In this document: piece by piece, positions 13,459 through 21,478 of the stretch
Position numbering within the stretch: the stretch's first letter is position 1
How the letters are laid out: every line of letters begins with the position of its first letter
Origin: Rhodospirillaceae bacterium
GTDB taxonomy: Bacteria; Pseudomonadota; Alphaproteobacteria; GCA-2721365
Reading direction: 5' to 3'
DNA length: 43,436 nucleotides
NCBI GenBank assembly: GCA_002721365.1
Contig: PBKC01000091.1
Location: forward strand, 1 to 43,436
Notes under the pieces: model-generated
What the model was told of the DNA's origin: nothing
Databases searched by the model: none
The model's input: only the letters and a program-made list of their open reading frames with translations
Position numbers and translations under genes: made by a program

Positions 13459-15491
13459 ATCCCGTCCGTGAAGACGACGGCGGCCGTGGTCAGCACCAGG
13501 ATCGCCACCGCCAATCCGGTCGCGATGCGCGTGCCGACCGTATTGATCATGCGCTCGCGATAGCCGCGGTCATACGTAATGTAGTGAATGCGCTGCTTGG
13601 CCGCGCCATAGCGCCGCTTGGCCGCCTCGAACTCGGCCTCGTCCCGCTTTCTCAGGCCCGGATCGGCTGCAACCTTGAGCAGACGGCTCAGATCGCCGGT
13701 CAACGCCACCTGGGTGATACGGTCCTGCATCTGCTTGCGGCGGTCGCGATTCTTGATCTGGTCGACGACCGGGGTCAGCCGCGCCGCGAGCCAGCCGGCC
13801 AGATTGGGAACCGTCGGCTGGCCGCGCCGATGATGAACCAGGGCCAACATGGCCACCATCGCCAAGCGTTTCACATGCATGCGCGTGCTCGGCGCCGCGA
13901 GCCCCGTCAGCTCATTGCCCGTGGTGAGGTTCAGCCGATTGGCGATGAAGGCGGCGATATGATCGTCCATCGGATCGCCCGCCGGAAGCTGCCTTATGGC
14001 GAGCGCGTCCAGGGCCGGCAGCAGATCTTCGACGGCAGCGACCCAGCGGTCGCCGACCAGGGAGCTGCGGCAGGGAAGGTCGGGGTTGAGGTCGTAGAGC
14101 GCCCGCTCCAGCCCGAAGCCCGGCAACTGCTGGGCGGCGTTCTTTTCCTGCGCGCGCAGGGTGCCGCGATCGCGGGGTGGTGTCGTGGACCCGCGCAGCG
14201 CGTGGTCGTAATAGTCGAGGTGCAGCCCCGACCCGAACAGCGCGGCGAAGGCATCGAGCTTTTCGCGCTTTCCTTCCGCCATCACGGCCGCGAGGCCGGG
14301 GCCCGTCCCGTCCCACATCAGGGCAAGGCCGCGGTAGCGGAGCGGTCCGGACGAGTCGAGGCGGAAGATGACTCTGGCCGTCAGTTCCTCGTCGGCAAAA
14401 CGTGACTGCGCGTCCCGTTCGAGCAGCGCCTGAATATCGAGCGCCGCGCCGCGATGCTCGGGCCTGTGCTTCAGCCAATCGCCGAGGGCATCGCTGCGAA
14501 TGAGCTTGGCCGCGTCGCGCCAATGATTGGCGAAGGCATGGGCGAGCGCGGCCGGCGTGTCGTGCTGACCGTCGGCGAACTTGAGCGGCGGCAGTTTCGC
14601 CCGGCCCGCATTCGGAGTCGGCACCGACGTCCCCGCCAGCCATTTCTCGACATGGGCCCGCCCCCACCGCAATTCGGGCTCGTCCTCCAGGAGGCCGCGC
14701 ATGAGCTGCATCATCGAGGGTGTCGCCCGCAGCCCGTGGCATAGGACGCGGTACGACCCATCGCGGATCTTTGCGGCGACGATCTGCTCTGGCGGCTGGC
14801 CGGCCATCGGATCCGACCCGCGCAGAAGCAGGGCGAGCGTCGCGCCCAAAGCATAGAAATCAACGGCCTTCGATCCTTCGCCCCGGGCCGCCGAGATCGC
14901 CTGCCCGCGCTGAATCGTCTCGACCGCCACCGGCTGCATCGCACCCGTCGGCGTCGACAATCCTTCGCCTAGCACGACCGCCGACGGGCGGCCGGCGGAG
15001 AAATAGAGGTTGTCCGGGCGGACGCCGCCATGGACGAGGCCCTCGCGATGAAACGCCGAAAGTGCGTCGAGCAACGGTCCGACGACATGCTCGACGACGT
15101 CGTTCTCGCTCATCGCCTGCCAGCGATCCGCGTTCGCCGGGGCTACCCGAGCGCCCGCAGGGCGCTCCAGGAACAGGGTGAAACGGCGACCGATCTCAGG
15201 CGTGTAGCGCGCTATTCCACTGTCGACCAAGGTCAAGGTCGAGGCCATAGCCCTGCCCTTGAGTCGTACGGTGGCCTTCAGCCGCTGAGGAAGGTCGGGT
15301 GTGCACAGCAGGGCGACGAGCGGGCCTCCCTCGCCGCCGGCCGTACGCCATGCCGGGAAAGCATGGGTAACGGCATTATCGCAGACCGCAGCCGGCGTAT
15401 TGAGGTCGACCATGAAGCGGCCCTGCAGGACAGGGTGTCCGCCATTGGCCGGCGAGTCCGTTGAAGATTCGCGATTCGGAGCCCGGCTCAT
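13455..15491 (-). CDS. Membrane-anchored protein-kinase-like protein (probable pseudokinase)
   Basis: A 678-aa protein with a protein-kinase-like lobe at about residues 60-285. It has LDALSAFHREGLVHGGVRPD around 141-160 where kinases have the HRDxKxxN catalytic loop; the catalytic Asp is replaced by Gly (H154-G-G-V-R-P-D-N161). The metal-binding DFG is replaced by VVLGEG (172-177), and no clear VAIK lysine is seen. AVDFYALGATLALLLRG (about 207-223) matches the subdomain IX DxxxLG region. A long helical middle and C-terminal part follows, and one transmembrane segment closes the chain (about 654-674). It likely binds partners rather than phosphorylating. It is first in a two-gene operon with the 155-aa membrane protein. 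The start at 15491 has a weak ribosome site; Met27 (15413) is an alternative. Confidence 0.82.
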   Translation of the reverse strand: MSRAPNRESSTDSPANGGHPVLQGRFMVDLNTPAAVCDNAVTHAFPAWRTAGGEGGPLVALLCTPDLPQRLKATVRLKGRAMASTLTLVDSGIARYTPEIGRRFTLFLERPAGARVAPANADRWQAMSENDVVEHVVGPLLDALSAFHREGLVHGGVRPDNLYFSAGRPSAVVLGEGLSTPTGAMQPVAVETIQRGQAISAARGEGSKAVDFYALGATLALLLRGSDPMAGQPPEQIVAAKIRDGSYRVLCHGLRATPSMMQLMRGLLEDEPELRWGRAHVEKWLAGTSVPTPNAGRAKLPPLKFADGQHDTPAALAHAFANHWRDAAKLIRSDALGDWLKHRPEHRGAALDIQALLERDAQSRFADEELTARVIFRLDSSGPLRYRGLALMWDGTGPGLAAVMAEGKREKLDAFAALFGSGLHLDYYDHALRGSTTPPRDRGTLRAQEKNAAQQLPGFGLERALYDLNPDLPCRSSLVGDRWVAAVEDLLPALDALAIRQLPAGDPMDDHIAAFIANRLNLTTGNELTGLAAPSTRMHVKRLAMVAMLALVHHRRGQPTVPNLAGWLAARLTPVVDQIKNRDRRKQMQDRITQVALTGDLSRLLKVAADPGLRKRDEAEFEAAKRRYGAAKQRIHYITYDRGYRERMINTVGTRIATGLAVAILVLTTAAVVFTDGI

Positions 15492-15797
15492 CCCAGCGAT
15501 GTCCGATCAAGTTTTCCCCGATGATACCACCGCGACCGAATCATCCGCTCATCGATCGTCGGCCGCACGCTCCGGTTCGCACATCCTGTCAGACGCGCTC
15601 GTCCCCGCCGCCGATCGGCTTCCGTATTCGTCGGGTACTGGCGCGTTCTACTCATGTCCAGACAACAATGACGTATCAGTAAGTCGCTTACAGATTAAGA
15701 GAAAAAAGATAGAGCGCTTGTGACGAGTGTCACTGAGACGAACAGGATTCGCGGTCATATTGACAGCGTCGAATGCAGGTCGGACGAGGTACAGACG
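15492..15797. other. 306-bp divergent intergenic region
   Basis: Separates the minus-strand pseudokinase gene from the small plus-strand gene. It contains an A-rich stretch (about 15690-15718) and a TTGACA at 15760-15765, but I find no convincing -10 at standard spacing. No supported gene. Confidence 0.4.
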
Positions 15798-15989
15798 ATG
15801 GTTTGTCTGGCGAAATACACGTCCTTGCTAGGGGCTCTCGCGATCATCGCCACGATCGCGACTCTCGCAGCGACCTCTGAAGGAAAAGCGGGCGCATCCC
15901 CCGTTCAAGCCACGACGACGGCGAAGGGTGCGTCCCCAGCGATGACCGTCCCCACCCAGACGGTCTGGTGGCGGGGTCCCAACCCGTAG
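15798..15989 (+). CDS. Possible small exported peptide (63 aa)
   Basis: The frame beginning ATG 15798 encodes an N-terminal signal-like segment (MVCLAKYTSLLGALAIIATI then ATLAATSEGKAGA) followed by a Thr/Pro/Ala-rich tail ending TQTVWWRGPNP. GAGG lies 8 nt before the ATG, and a strong intrinsic terminator begins 41 bp after the stop, which argues that something is transcribed here. Alanine after the hydrophobic stretch could be a signal peptidase site, leaving about 30 residues. No homologue is recognised. It could be a chance frame in front of a terminator belonging to an RNA. Confidence 0.42.
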   Translation: MVCLAKYTSLLGALAIIATIATLAATSEGKAGASPVQATTTAKGASPAMTVPTQTVWWRGPNP

Positions 15990-16030
15990 GCCGGCACCCC
16001 CGGTCTCGGGACCTACCTACCCCCTCCGCC

Positions 16031-16078
16031 AGGCGGAGCCGGCGAATCCTCCTCCCCGTCGGCTCCGCCTTCGTTTTT
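16031..16078 (+). terminator. Intrinsic terminator
   Basis: AGGCGGAGCCG (16031-16041) and CGGCTCCGCCT (16060-16070) form an 11-bp perfect stem with an 18-nt loop, followed by TCGTTTTT. It lies after the small peptide frame and before the phosphatase gene, on the plus strand. Confidence 0.8.
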
Positions 16079-16178
16079 CGCGCTCCGAAGCGATTGTCAT
16101 GGCTTCGTGCTTGCGTCCGGGCCACAGACGCCCTAGCTGATCCGGGTCACGTCACGGCGATGTAAGGAGGAGTCCCAC

Positions 16179-16775
16179 TTGGCGCGCACCATTCCAGACG
16201 ATCCTGTCCACCCGTTGCTGTCCTACCGTCTGACGATCTGCGGTTTGCGGGAGCTCGACAGCTACTGCGCAGATGGTGTGACCCATGTGCTGTCCATCCT
16301 CGATCCCGACTGGCCCGATCCCGAGTCCTTTGCCGCCTACGGGCCGCATGCGCGCGAGATCTTCCATTTCGACGATGTGGTGGAAACCAAAGAGGGCATG
16401 GTCGGCCCGGGCATCGCCGACATCGAGCGGCTGCTGCGGTTCGGGGATCGGCTGTCGCAGGAAGACGTCGCCCATCTGCTGGTTCATTGTCATGCTGGTG
16501 TGTCGCGGTCGACCGCGGCAGCGGCGATTCTGATGTCGCAGCACAATCCCGGCCGCGAGGCAGAGGCTTTCGCCTACATCGCCCGGATCAGGCCGCGGAG
16601 CTGGCCCAACAGCCTGATGGTTCGCATGGCGGACGAACGGCTCGGCCGCGAGGGTGCCCTGATCGAGGGGTTGCGGGAGCATCACCGGCGGGTTGCCCGC
16701 GACCACCCGGACCTCGCCGAATTGATCCGCCTTCACGGCCGGGCGCACGAGATCCCGGAAGACCTGCTCGATTGA
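16179..16775 (+). CDS. Tyrosine/dual-specificity phosphatase-like protein
   Basis: A 198-aa protein with the cysteine-phosphatase P-loop HCHAGVSRST (C104, R110 in the CX5R motif) and a likely general acid among D42-D44 in LDPDWPDP. The spacing and the GVTHVLSILDPD start resemble small protein tyrosine phosphatases and MptpB/dual-specificity relatives of alphaproteobacteria. Catalysis is cysteine-phosphate based; the substrate is unknown. It starts at TTG 16179, fixed by TAAGGAGG 8 nt upstream. No signal peptide, so cytosolic. It stands alone, between a terminator and the acyl-CoA ligase gene (106-bp gap), though read-through into that operon is possible. Confidence 0.85.
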   Translation: MARTIPDDPVHPLLSYRLTICGLRELDSYCADGVTHVLSILDPDWPDPESFAAYGPHAREIFHFDDVVETKEGMVGPGIADIERLLRFGDRLSQEDVAHLLVHCHAGVSRSTAAAAILMSQHNPGREAEAFAYIARIRPRSWPNSLMVRMADERLGREGALIEGLREHHRRVARDHPDLAELIRLHGRAHEIPEDLLD

Positions 16776-16881
16776 CGCGCAATAGTTTCCCACGCCACTC
16801 GTTTGACTTCGCAAAGGGTTGTTGCTAGCGAAGCATGATGCGCGCGGCATGGGCCGATGCGTGGCCTGCCCGGGGGACATC

Positions 16882-18402
16882 ATGACTGATCGCGACACGA
16901 TTCCCGACCTCCTGTCGGCCGGCGGCGAGGGTGCCGTTGCCATTGCCGCGCCCGATCGGGCGCCGCTCACCTATGGCGGCCTTCGCGCCCATGTCGAAGC
17001 CGTGCGCGCCGCGCTGAACGGCATGGGGCTCGGCCGCAACGACCGGGTCGCCATCGTTCTCGACAACGGCCCCGAGATGGCGTCCGCCTTCGTCGCGGTC
17101 GGAGCGTCGGCGACCACCGCGCCGCTGAATCCGGCATACCGCGACGAGGAATTCCGCTTCTACCTGTCCGACCTCGGCGCCAAGGCCCTTATCGTCGCGG
17201 CGGAGAGCGAATCGCCGGCGGTCGCTGTGGCTGAATCGCTCGGCATGGCCGTCATCCGGCTGGTGGTCGACGATGGCATGGAGGCGGGACGCTTCCGCCT
17301 CGAAGGTCCGTCGGGCACGGGCGCGCGGGTCGGTGCGGCCGGCCCAGAGGACATCGCCCTGATCCTCCACACCTCCGGCACGACGTCGCGGCCGAAGATC
17401 GTTCCCCTGAGCCAGCGGAACGTCTCCCGCTCCGCGCAGAACATCGCCCGCAGCCTCGCGCTCACCCCGGACGACCGCTGCCTCAACGTCATGCCGCTGT
17501 TCCACATCCACGGGCTGATCGCGGCGACGCTGTCGTCGCTTTCGGCGGGTGCGGCGCTGGTCTGCACACCGGGCTTCAACGCCCTCCGCTTCTTCGCCTG
17601 GATGGAGGCCTGCAAGCCGACCTGGTACACGGCCGTGCCGACCATGCACCACGCGATCCTGTCGCGGGCCGAGCGCAACAAGGCGATCATCGAAGCCAAT
17701 CCGCTGCGCTTCATCCGCTCGTCCTCGGCGTCGCTGCCGCCGACGGTGATGGCCGAGCTGGAGGCCACCTTCGGCTGCCCGGTGATCGAGGCCTACGGCA
17801 TGACCGAGGCCGCCCATCAGATGGCGAGCAACCCGCTGCCGCCGAAGGCGCGGAAGCCGGGGACGGTCGGCGTCGCCGCCGGGCCGGAGGTGCGGATCAT
17901 GGACGAGGCGGGCAAACTGCTGGACGCTGGCGAGACCGGCGAGGTGGTGATCCGCGGCCCCAACGTCACCGCCGGCTACGAGAACAATCCGACCGCCAAC
18001 GCCAGCGGCTTCACCGACGGCTGGTTCCGCACCGGCGACCAGGGCGTGATGGACGAGGAGGGCTATCTCACCATCACCGGGCGCCTGAAGGAGATCATCA
18101 ACCGCGGCGGCGAGAAGGTCTCACCGCGCGAGGTGGACGAGGCGATGCTGGAGCATCCGGCGGTCGCCCAGGCGGTGGCCTTCGCCATTCCGCATCCCAA
18201 GCTCGGCGAAGAGGTCGGCGCGGTGGTCGTGCTGCGCGACGGAGCCGAAGCCACGGAGCGCGAAATCAGGGATTTCGTCGCCCGCAAGCTTGCCGACTTC
18301 AAGGTGCCGCGCAAAGTGATGTTCGTCGACGAGATCCCGAAGGGCGCCACCGGCAAGCTGCAGCGCATCGGACTCGCGGAGAAGCTGGGGATCGAAGCCT
18401 GA
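16882..18402 (+). CDS. AMP-forming acyl-CoA ligase (ANL superfamily)
   Basis: A 506-aa adenylate-forming enzyme with the P-loop HTSGTTSRPK (about 171-180), the A5-type IEAYGMTEAAHQM, A7 GWFRTGDQG, A8 GRLKEIINRGGEKVSP and the catalytic Lys near the end in PKGATGKLQR. It activates a carboxylate as acyl-AMP and transfers it to CoA. Within the superfamily the sequence recalls AAE3/oxalyl-CoA synthetase-like ligases (HIHGL, SSSASLPP), but the acyl substrate cannot be proven. ATG 16882 is chosen, with GGGGGA just upstream; the frame extends 21 codons further without homology. A ketopantoate reductase-like gene follows one base after its stop. Confidence 0.88.
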   Translation: MTDRDTIPDLLSAGGEGAVAIAAPDRAPLTYGGLRAHVEAVRAALNGMGLGRNDRVAIVLDNGPEMASAFVAVGASATTAPLNPAYRDEEFRFYLSDLGAKALIVAAESESPAVAVAESLGMAVIRLVVDDGMEAGRFRLEGPSGTGARVGAAGPEDIALILHTSGTTSRPKIVPLSQRNVSRSAQNIARSLALTPDDRCLNVMPLFHIHGLIAATLSSLSAGAALVCTPGFNALRFFAWMEACKPTWYTAVPTMHHAILSRAERNKAIIEANPLRFIRSSSASLPPTVMAELEATFGCPVIEAYGMTEAAHQMASNPLPPKARKPGTVGVAAGPEVRIMDEAGKLLDAGETGEVVIRGPNVTAGYENNPTANASGFTDGWFRTGDQGVMDEEGYLTITGRLKEIINRGGEKVSPREVDEAMLEHPAVAQAVAFAIPHPKLGEEVGAVVVLRDGAEATEREIRDFVARKLADFKVPRKVMFVDEIPKGATGKLQRIGLAEKLGIEA

Positions 18403-18403
18403 G

Positions 18404-19387
18404 ATGAAGATCTGCATCTACGGAGCCGGCGCCGTCGGTGGCTATGTCGGCGCGCGCCTTTGCCTCGCCGGTGAAGCCGAGGTCTCGCTGATCGCCCGCG
18501 GACCCCATCTCGCCGCCATGAAGGCGAACGGCCTGAAGCTGATCAGCGAGGGGGAGGAGCACGTCGTCCACCCCTTCTGCACCGACGACCCGGCCGAGGT
18601 CGGGCCACAGGACTATGTGCTGGTCACCATGAAGGCTCATTCGGTGCCGGCGGCGGTCGACCGCATGACACCGCTGTTCGGGCCCCATACCGCCGTCATC
18701 CCCGGCGTGAACGGGGTGCCGTGGTGGTACTTCCACAAGCTCGAAGGCCCGTGGGAGGGCCACCGGATCGAGATGGTCGATCCCGGCGGCAAGCAATGGG
18801 ACGTGATCGGACCGGACCGGGTGATCGGCTGCGTCGTCTATCCGGCCGCTTCGATCGTCGAGCCCGGCGTCATCCACCATGCCGACGAGAAGCGCATGCT
18901 GCTCGGCGAGCTGGACGGCAGCCGCAGCGAGCGTGTCACGGCCTTGAGCAGGGCGATGATCAATGCCGGGCTGAAGGCACCGGTCCGCCCGAAGATCCGG
19001 GACGACGTCTGGGTAAAGCTGTGGGGCAACCTGTCGTTCAATTCGGTCAGCGCCTTGACCGGGGGAACCCTGGAGCAGATCGCCCGCGATCCCGGGGTTC
19101 GGGCGGTCGTGCGGGCGATGATGGTCGAAGGTCAGGCGATCGGAGAGAAGCTCGGCGTCAGATTCCCGATCGACGTCGAGGCGCGCATCCAGGGCGCGGA
19201 GAACGTCGGTGCCCACAAATCGTCCACCCTGCAGGACCTGGAGGCCGGACGGCCGATGGAGATCGATGCCCTGACCGGCGCGGTCGCGGAAGTCGGTCGG
19301 CTGGTCGGCGTCCCGACCCCGACCATCGACATGGTCTACGCGCTGGTCCGTCAACGTGCCGTCACGGCCGGGTGTTACCCGGGGTAG
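18404..19387 (+). CDS. 2-dehydropantoate 2-reductase (ketopantoate reductase) family
   Basis: A 327-aa NADP-dependent reductase. The Rossmann start is MKICIYGAGAVGGYVGARLC with GxGxxG. It has a DYVLVTMKAHSVPAAVDRM region, the active-site Lys/Asn segment VWVKLWGNLSFNSVSALTGG and a C-terminal helical domain (HKSSTLQDLEAGRPMEIDAL with the family Ser-Lys/Asp-Glu residues). Family members reduce 2-dehydropantoate to pantoate for CoA synthesis, but many paralogues work on other 2-keto acids. Its position one base after an acyl-CoA ligase and before a hydrolase suggests a catabolic paralogue rather than the housekeeping PanE. Confidence 0.85.
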   Translation: MKICIYGAGAVGGYVGARLCLAGEAEVSLIARGPHLAAMKANGLKLISEGEEHVVHPFCTDDPAEVGPQDYVLVTMKAHSVPAAVDRMTPLFGPHTAVIPGVNGVPWWYFHKLEGPWEGHRIEMVDPGGKQWDVIGPDRVIGCVVYPAASIVEPGVIHHADEKRMLLGELDGSRSERVTALSRAMINAGLKAPVRPKIRDDVWVKLWGNLSFNSVSALTGGTLEQIARDPGVRAVVRAMMVEGQAIGEKLGVRFPIDVEARIQGAENVGAHKSSTLQDLEAGRPMEIDALTGAVAEVGRLVGVPTPTIDMVYALVRQRAVTAGCYPG

Positions 19388-19413
19388 AAACCATTCCGAT
19401 ACGAGGAGCCGCC

Positions 19414-20427
19414 ATGCCTGTCCGCACCGCCCTTCTCGCCCTGACAGTCCTGATCTTCGGAAGCGGCTTCGCAGCCGCCGAGGCCGAGACCACCCCACCC
19501 ACCGAAGCGCTGGGGATCGCTCTGGAAGGCTATCCCTATCCCTACCCGGTCGCGTTCTTCGAACGCACGGTCCAGGGCGAGGACGTGCGGATGGCCTATA
19601 TGGACGTCGCGCCCTCCAGCGACTCGCCCCGCAGCACGGTGATGCTGCTGCATGGAAAGAACTTCTTCGGCGCCTATTGGAAGAGCACCATTGCCGCCCT
19701 GAGCGACGCCGGCTACCGGGTCGTCGTGCCGGACCAGGTCGGCTTCGGCAAGTCCTCGAAGCCCGACATCCAGTACAGCTTCCACCTTCTGGCCAGCGAG
19801 ACCAAGGCGCTGCTTGATTCGCTCGGTGTCGAGCGGACCACCGTCGTCGGGCATTCGATGGGCGGCATGCTCGCCACCCGCTTCGCCCTGATGTACCCGG
19901 AGACGACCGAGCGCCTGGTGCTCGAGAACCCAATCGGGCTCGAGGACTACTTACGGATCGTCCCTTATGCGCCGGTCGAGGCCGTCTACAAAGGTCTGCT
20001 CGGAGCCACCTATGAGGGGATCAAGAGCTATCACCAGCGCTACTACGTCGAATGGAAGCCCGCGTTCGAAGACTACGTCCAGGTCCATTACCGCTGGACG
20101 TTGTCCGGCGCCTATCCCCGGCTGGCCTGGAACTCGGCGCTGACCGCCGACATGATCTTCACCCAGCCGGTCGTCCATGAATTCCCCGATGTCGCCGTCC
20201 CGACCCTGCTGGTGATCGGGCAGGAGGACCGCACCCGGCCCGGCGCCAACCGTGTGCCGCCCGAGGTGCGGGAGACGATGGGCGACTATCCCGTGCTGGG
20301 GAAGAAGGCCGCCGAGGCGATCCCCGGCAGCCGCCTCGTCGAACTGGAGAACGTCGGCCACATTCCGCATCTGGAAGTGCCGGAGCGCCTCCACGAAATC
20401 CTGCTCGGCTTCCTCGAAGGAAAGTAG
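19414..20427 (+). CDS. Exported alpha/beta hydrolase
   Basis: A 337-aa alpha/beta hydrolase with a signal peptide (MPVRTALLALTVLIFGSGFA then AAEAE, cleavage probably after the AxA-like site near 23). The oxyanion-hole segment is LLHGKNFFGAYW and the nucleophile elbow VVGHSMGGML (GHSMG). The acid probably lies in VIGQEDRTRPG and the catalytic His in GHIPHLEVPERL. It probably acts in the periplasm on an ester, lactone or similar compound. GAGGAG lies 5 nt before ATG 19414. It follows the reductase gene by 26 bp and is probably in one operon with the ligase. Related to epoxide hydrolase- and lipase-like annotations; substrate unknown. Confidence 0.87.
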   Translation: MPVRTALLALTVLIFGSGFAAAEAETTPPTEALGIALEGYPYPYPVAFFERTVQGEDVRMAYMDVAPSSDSPRSTVMLLHGKNFFGAYWKSTIAALSDAGYRVVVPDQVGFGKSSKPDIQYSFHLLASETKALLDSLGVERTTVVGHSMGGMLATRFALMYPETTERLVLENPIGLEDYLRIVPYAPVEAVYKGLLGATYEGIKSYHQRYYVEWKPAFEDYVQVHYRWTLSGAYPRLAWNSALTADMIFTQPVVHEFPDVAVPTLLVIGQEDRTRPGANRVPPEVRETMGDYPVLGKKAAEAIPGSRLVELENVGHIPHLEVPERLHEILLGFLEGK

Positions 20428-20444
20428 GCGCCCCGCCCACGCCT

Positions 20445-20511
20445 GTCATGCTCGCGCTCGACACGAGCATCTCCTGCACTGACGGATCCTCGTGTCGCGC
20501 ACGAGGATGAC
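20445..20511. repeat. Palindromic intergenic repeat (GTCATGCTCG... type)
   Basis: Starts GTCATGCTCGCGCTCGACAC, GAGCATC and ends with GATCCTCGTG and CACGAGGATGAC. It is built of two hairpin halves around CTCCTGCACTGACG. I recall this layout from intergenic repeats dispersed in many alphaproteobacterial genomes; only one copy is in the window. Confidence 0.5.
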
Positions 20512-20523
20512 CAAGGGGGGGGC

Positions 20524-20607
20524 GGTCATTGCGAGGCGCGAAGCGCCGCGGCAATCCAGAGCGACGGAACCTTCTGGATCGCTTCGCCTCCGGCTGGCAA
20601 TGACGAC
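20524..20607. repeat. Palindromic intergenic repeat (GGTCATTGCGAGGCGCGAAG type)
   Basis: Outer arms GTCATTGC (20525-20532) and GCAATGAC (20597-20604) enclose GCGAAGCGCCGCGGCAATCC, a TCTGGATCGCTTCG segment and further complementary stretches, so the whole can fold as one long cruciform. It lies head-to-tail after the first repeat in the gap between the hydrolase gene and arsR. Confidence 0.55.
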
Positions 20608-20626
20608 CGGGGCTTGACGCCGCCTT

Positions 20627-20650
20627 ATATTTCGATAATTCTCGAAATAT
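20627..20650. promoter_or_regulatory. arsR: ArsR-type operator overlapping the arsR start
   Basis: ATATTTCGA (20627-20635) and TCGAAATAT (20642-20650) form a perfect 9-bp inverted repeat with a 6-bp spacer, as in many ArsR/SmtB operators. A -10-like GATAAT (20634-20639) lies within it, so transcription would begin at or next to the ATG and repressor binding would cover the promoter. Confidence 0.75.
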
Positions 20651-21026
20651 GGATATGAATGATGCGGTCAAAGGTCTGGCGGCACTGGCGCAGGAGTCGC
20701 GGCTCGGCGTCTTCCGCCTGCTCGTGCGGTGCGGGGCTGAAGGGATGGCCGCGGGCGACATCGCCCGGCATCTCGACATCGCCGCCAACACGCTGTCGAC
20801 CCATCTCGGTATCCTCGCCAATGCAGGACTGGTGCAGTCCCGGCGCGAGGGTCGGTCGATCATCTACAGCGCCGATTATGACGGAACGCGCCGGCTGCTC
20901 GCTTTTCTGATGGAAGACTGCTGCCAGGGGCGTCCGGAAGTCTGCGCGCCGATCCTGGAATCGGTTCTCCCCGGCTGTTGCGGGACGGAAACGCATGGAG
21001 GAAACGATGAAGCGTCTGCACATTAA
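20649..21026 (+). CDS. arsR: ArsR family metalloid-responsive repressor
   Basis: A 125-aa winged-helix protein. The HTH is AAGDIARHLDIAANTLSTHLGILANAGLV (about 35-63) and the wing SRREGRSIIYSADY. C-terminal cysteines (MEDCCQGRPEVCAPILE and PGCCGTE) are candidate As(III) ligands; the classic ELCVCDL site is absent, so this is one of the alternative-site ArsR types. It represses its own operon until trivalent arsenic binds. The start may be ATG 20649 or ATG 20655; there is no Shine-Dalgarno and the operator runs into the ATG, suggesting leaderless translation. It overlaps the arsI-like gene by 20 bp. Confidence 0.92.
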   Translation: MDMNDAVKGLAALAQESRLGVFRLLVRCGAEGMAAGDIARHLDIAANTLSTHLGILANAGLVQSRREGRSIIYSADYDGTRRLLAFLMEDCCQGRPEVCAPILESVLPGCCGTETHGGNDEASAH

Positions 21027-21465
21027 CGTCGCCGTCTCCGACCTCGAAAGGTCGATCGGCTTCTACTCGGCGCTGTTCGCTGCGGAACCGACCGTGGTGA
21101 AGCCGGACTACGCCAAGTGGATGCTCGAAGACCCACGGGTGAACTTCGCGATCAGCACCCATTCCGCGAAACCCGGCATCGACCATCTGGGTATCCAGGT
21201 CGAAGACCTGGACGAGTTGAGGGAAGTGCAGGGGCGGCTGGAGAACGCGGGCGGCCCGCGGTTCGACGAGGGCGCCACCACCTGCTGCTATGCCAAGTCC
21301 GAGAAGACCTGGATCGCCGACCCCGAAGGGATCGCCTGGGAGACATTCCTCACCCTCGGCGAAAGTCCGGTCTATGGCCATGAGGCCGACCTCGGCACGG
21401 TGCGCGGCGAGAGCACCTGCTGCGGTCCGGCCGTGAAGACCAAAGCCGATTCGGGCTGCTGCTGA
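21007..21465 (+). CDS. arsI: ArsI/CadI-type VOC lyase (organoarsenical C-As bond cleavage)
   Basis: A 152-aa vicinal-oxygen-chelate protein. It begins MKRLHINVAVSDLERSIGFY (metal His), contains GIDHLGIQVEDLDELREVQG and the hallmark vicinal cysteine pair in ATTCCYAKSEKTWIADPEGI, which in ArsI binds trivalent organoarsenicals. Metal-binding Glu lies in AWETFLT. The Cys-rich tail (STCCGP, SGCC) is typical. ArsI uses Fe(II) and oxygen to demethylate methylarsenite; the CadI name refers to cadmium-induced relatives. ATG 21007 is chosen because GGAGG is 5 nt upstream. It lies within the arsR-arsC-acr3 operon, which supports an arsenic rather than cadmium role. Confidence 0.88.
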   Translation: MKRLHINVAVSDLERSIGFYSALFAAEPTVVKPDYAKWMLEDPRVNFAISTHSAKPGIDHLGIQVEDLDELREVQGRLENAGGPRFDEGATTCCYAKSEKTWIADPEGIAWETFLTLGESPVYGHEADLGTVRGESTCCGPAVKTKADSGCC

Positions 21466-21478
21466 AAGGACCCGGACA

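Noticed and set aside
15760..15788. Promoter with TTGACA at 15760 for the small peptide frame
   Set aside because: The -35 is perfect, but the hexamer at 17-bp spacing (GACGAG) is not a credible -10.
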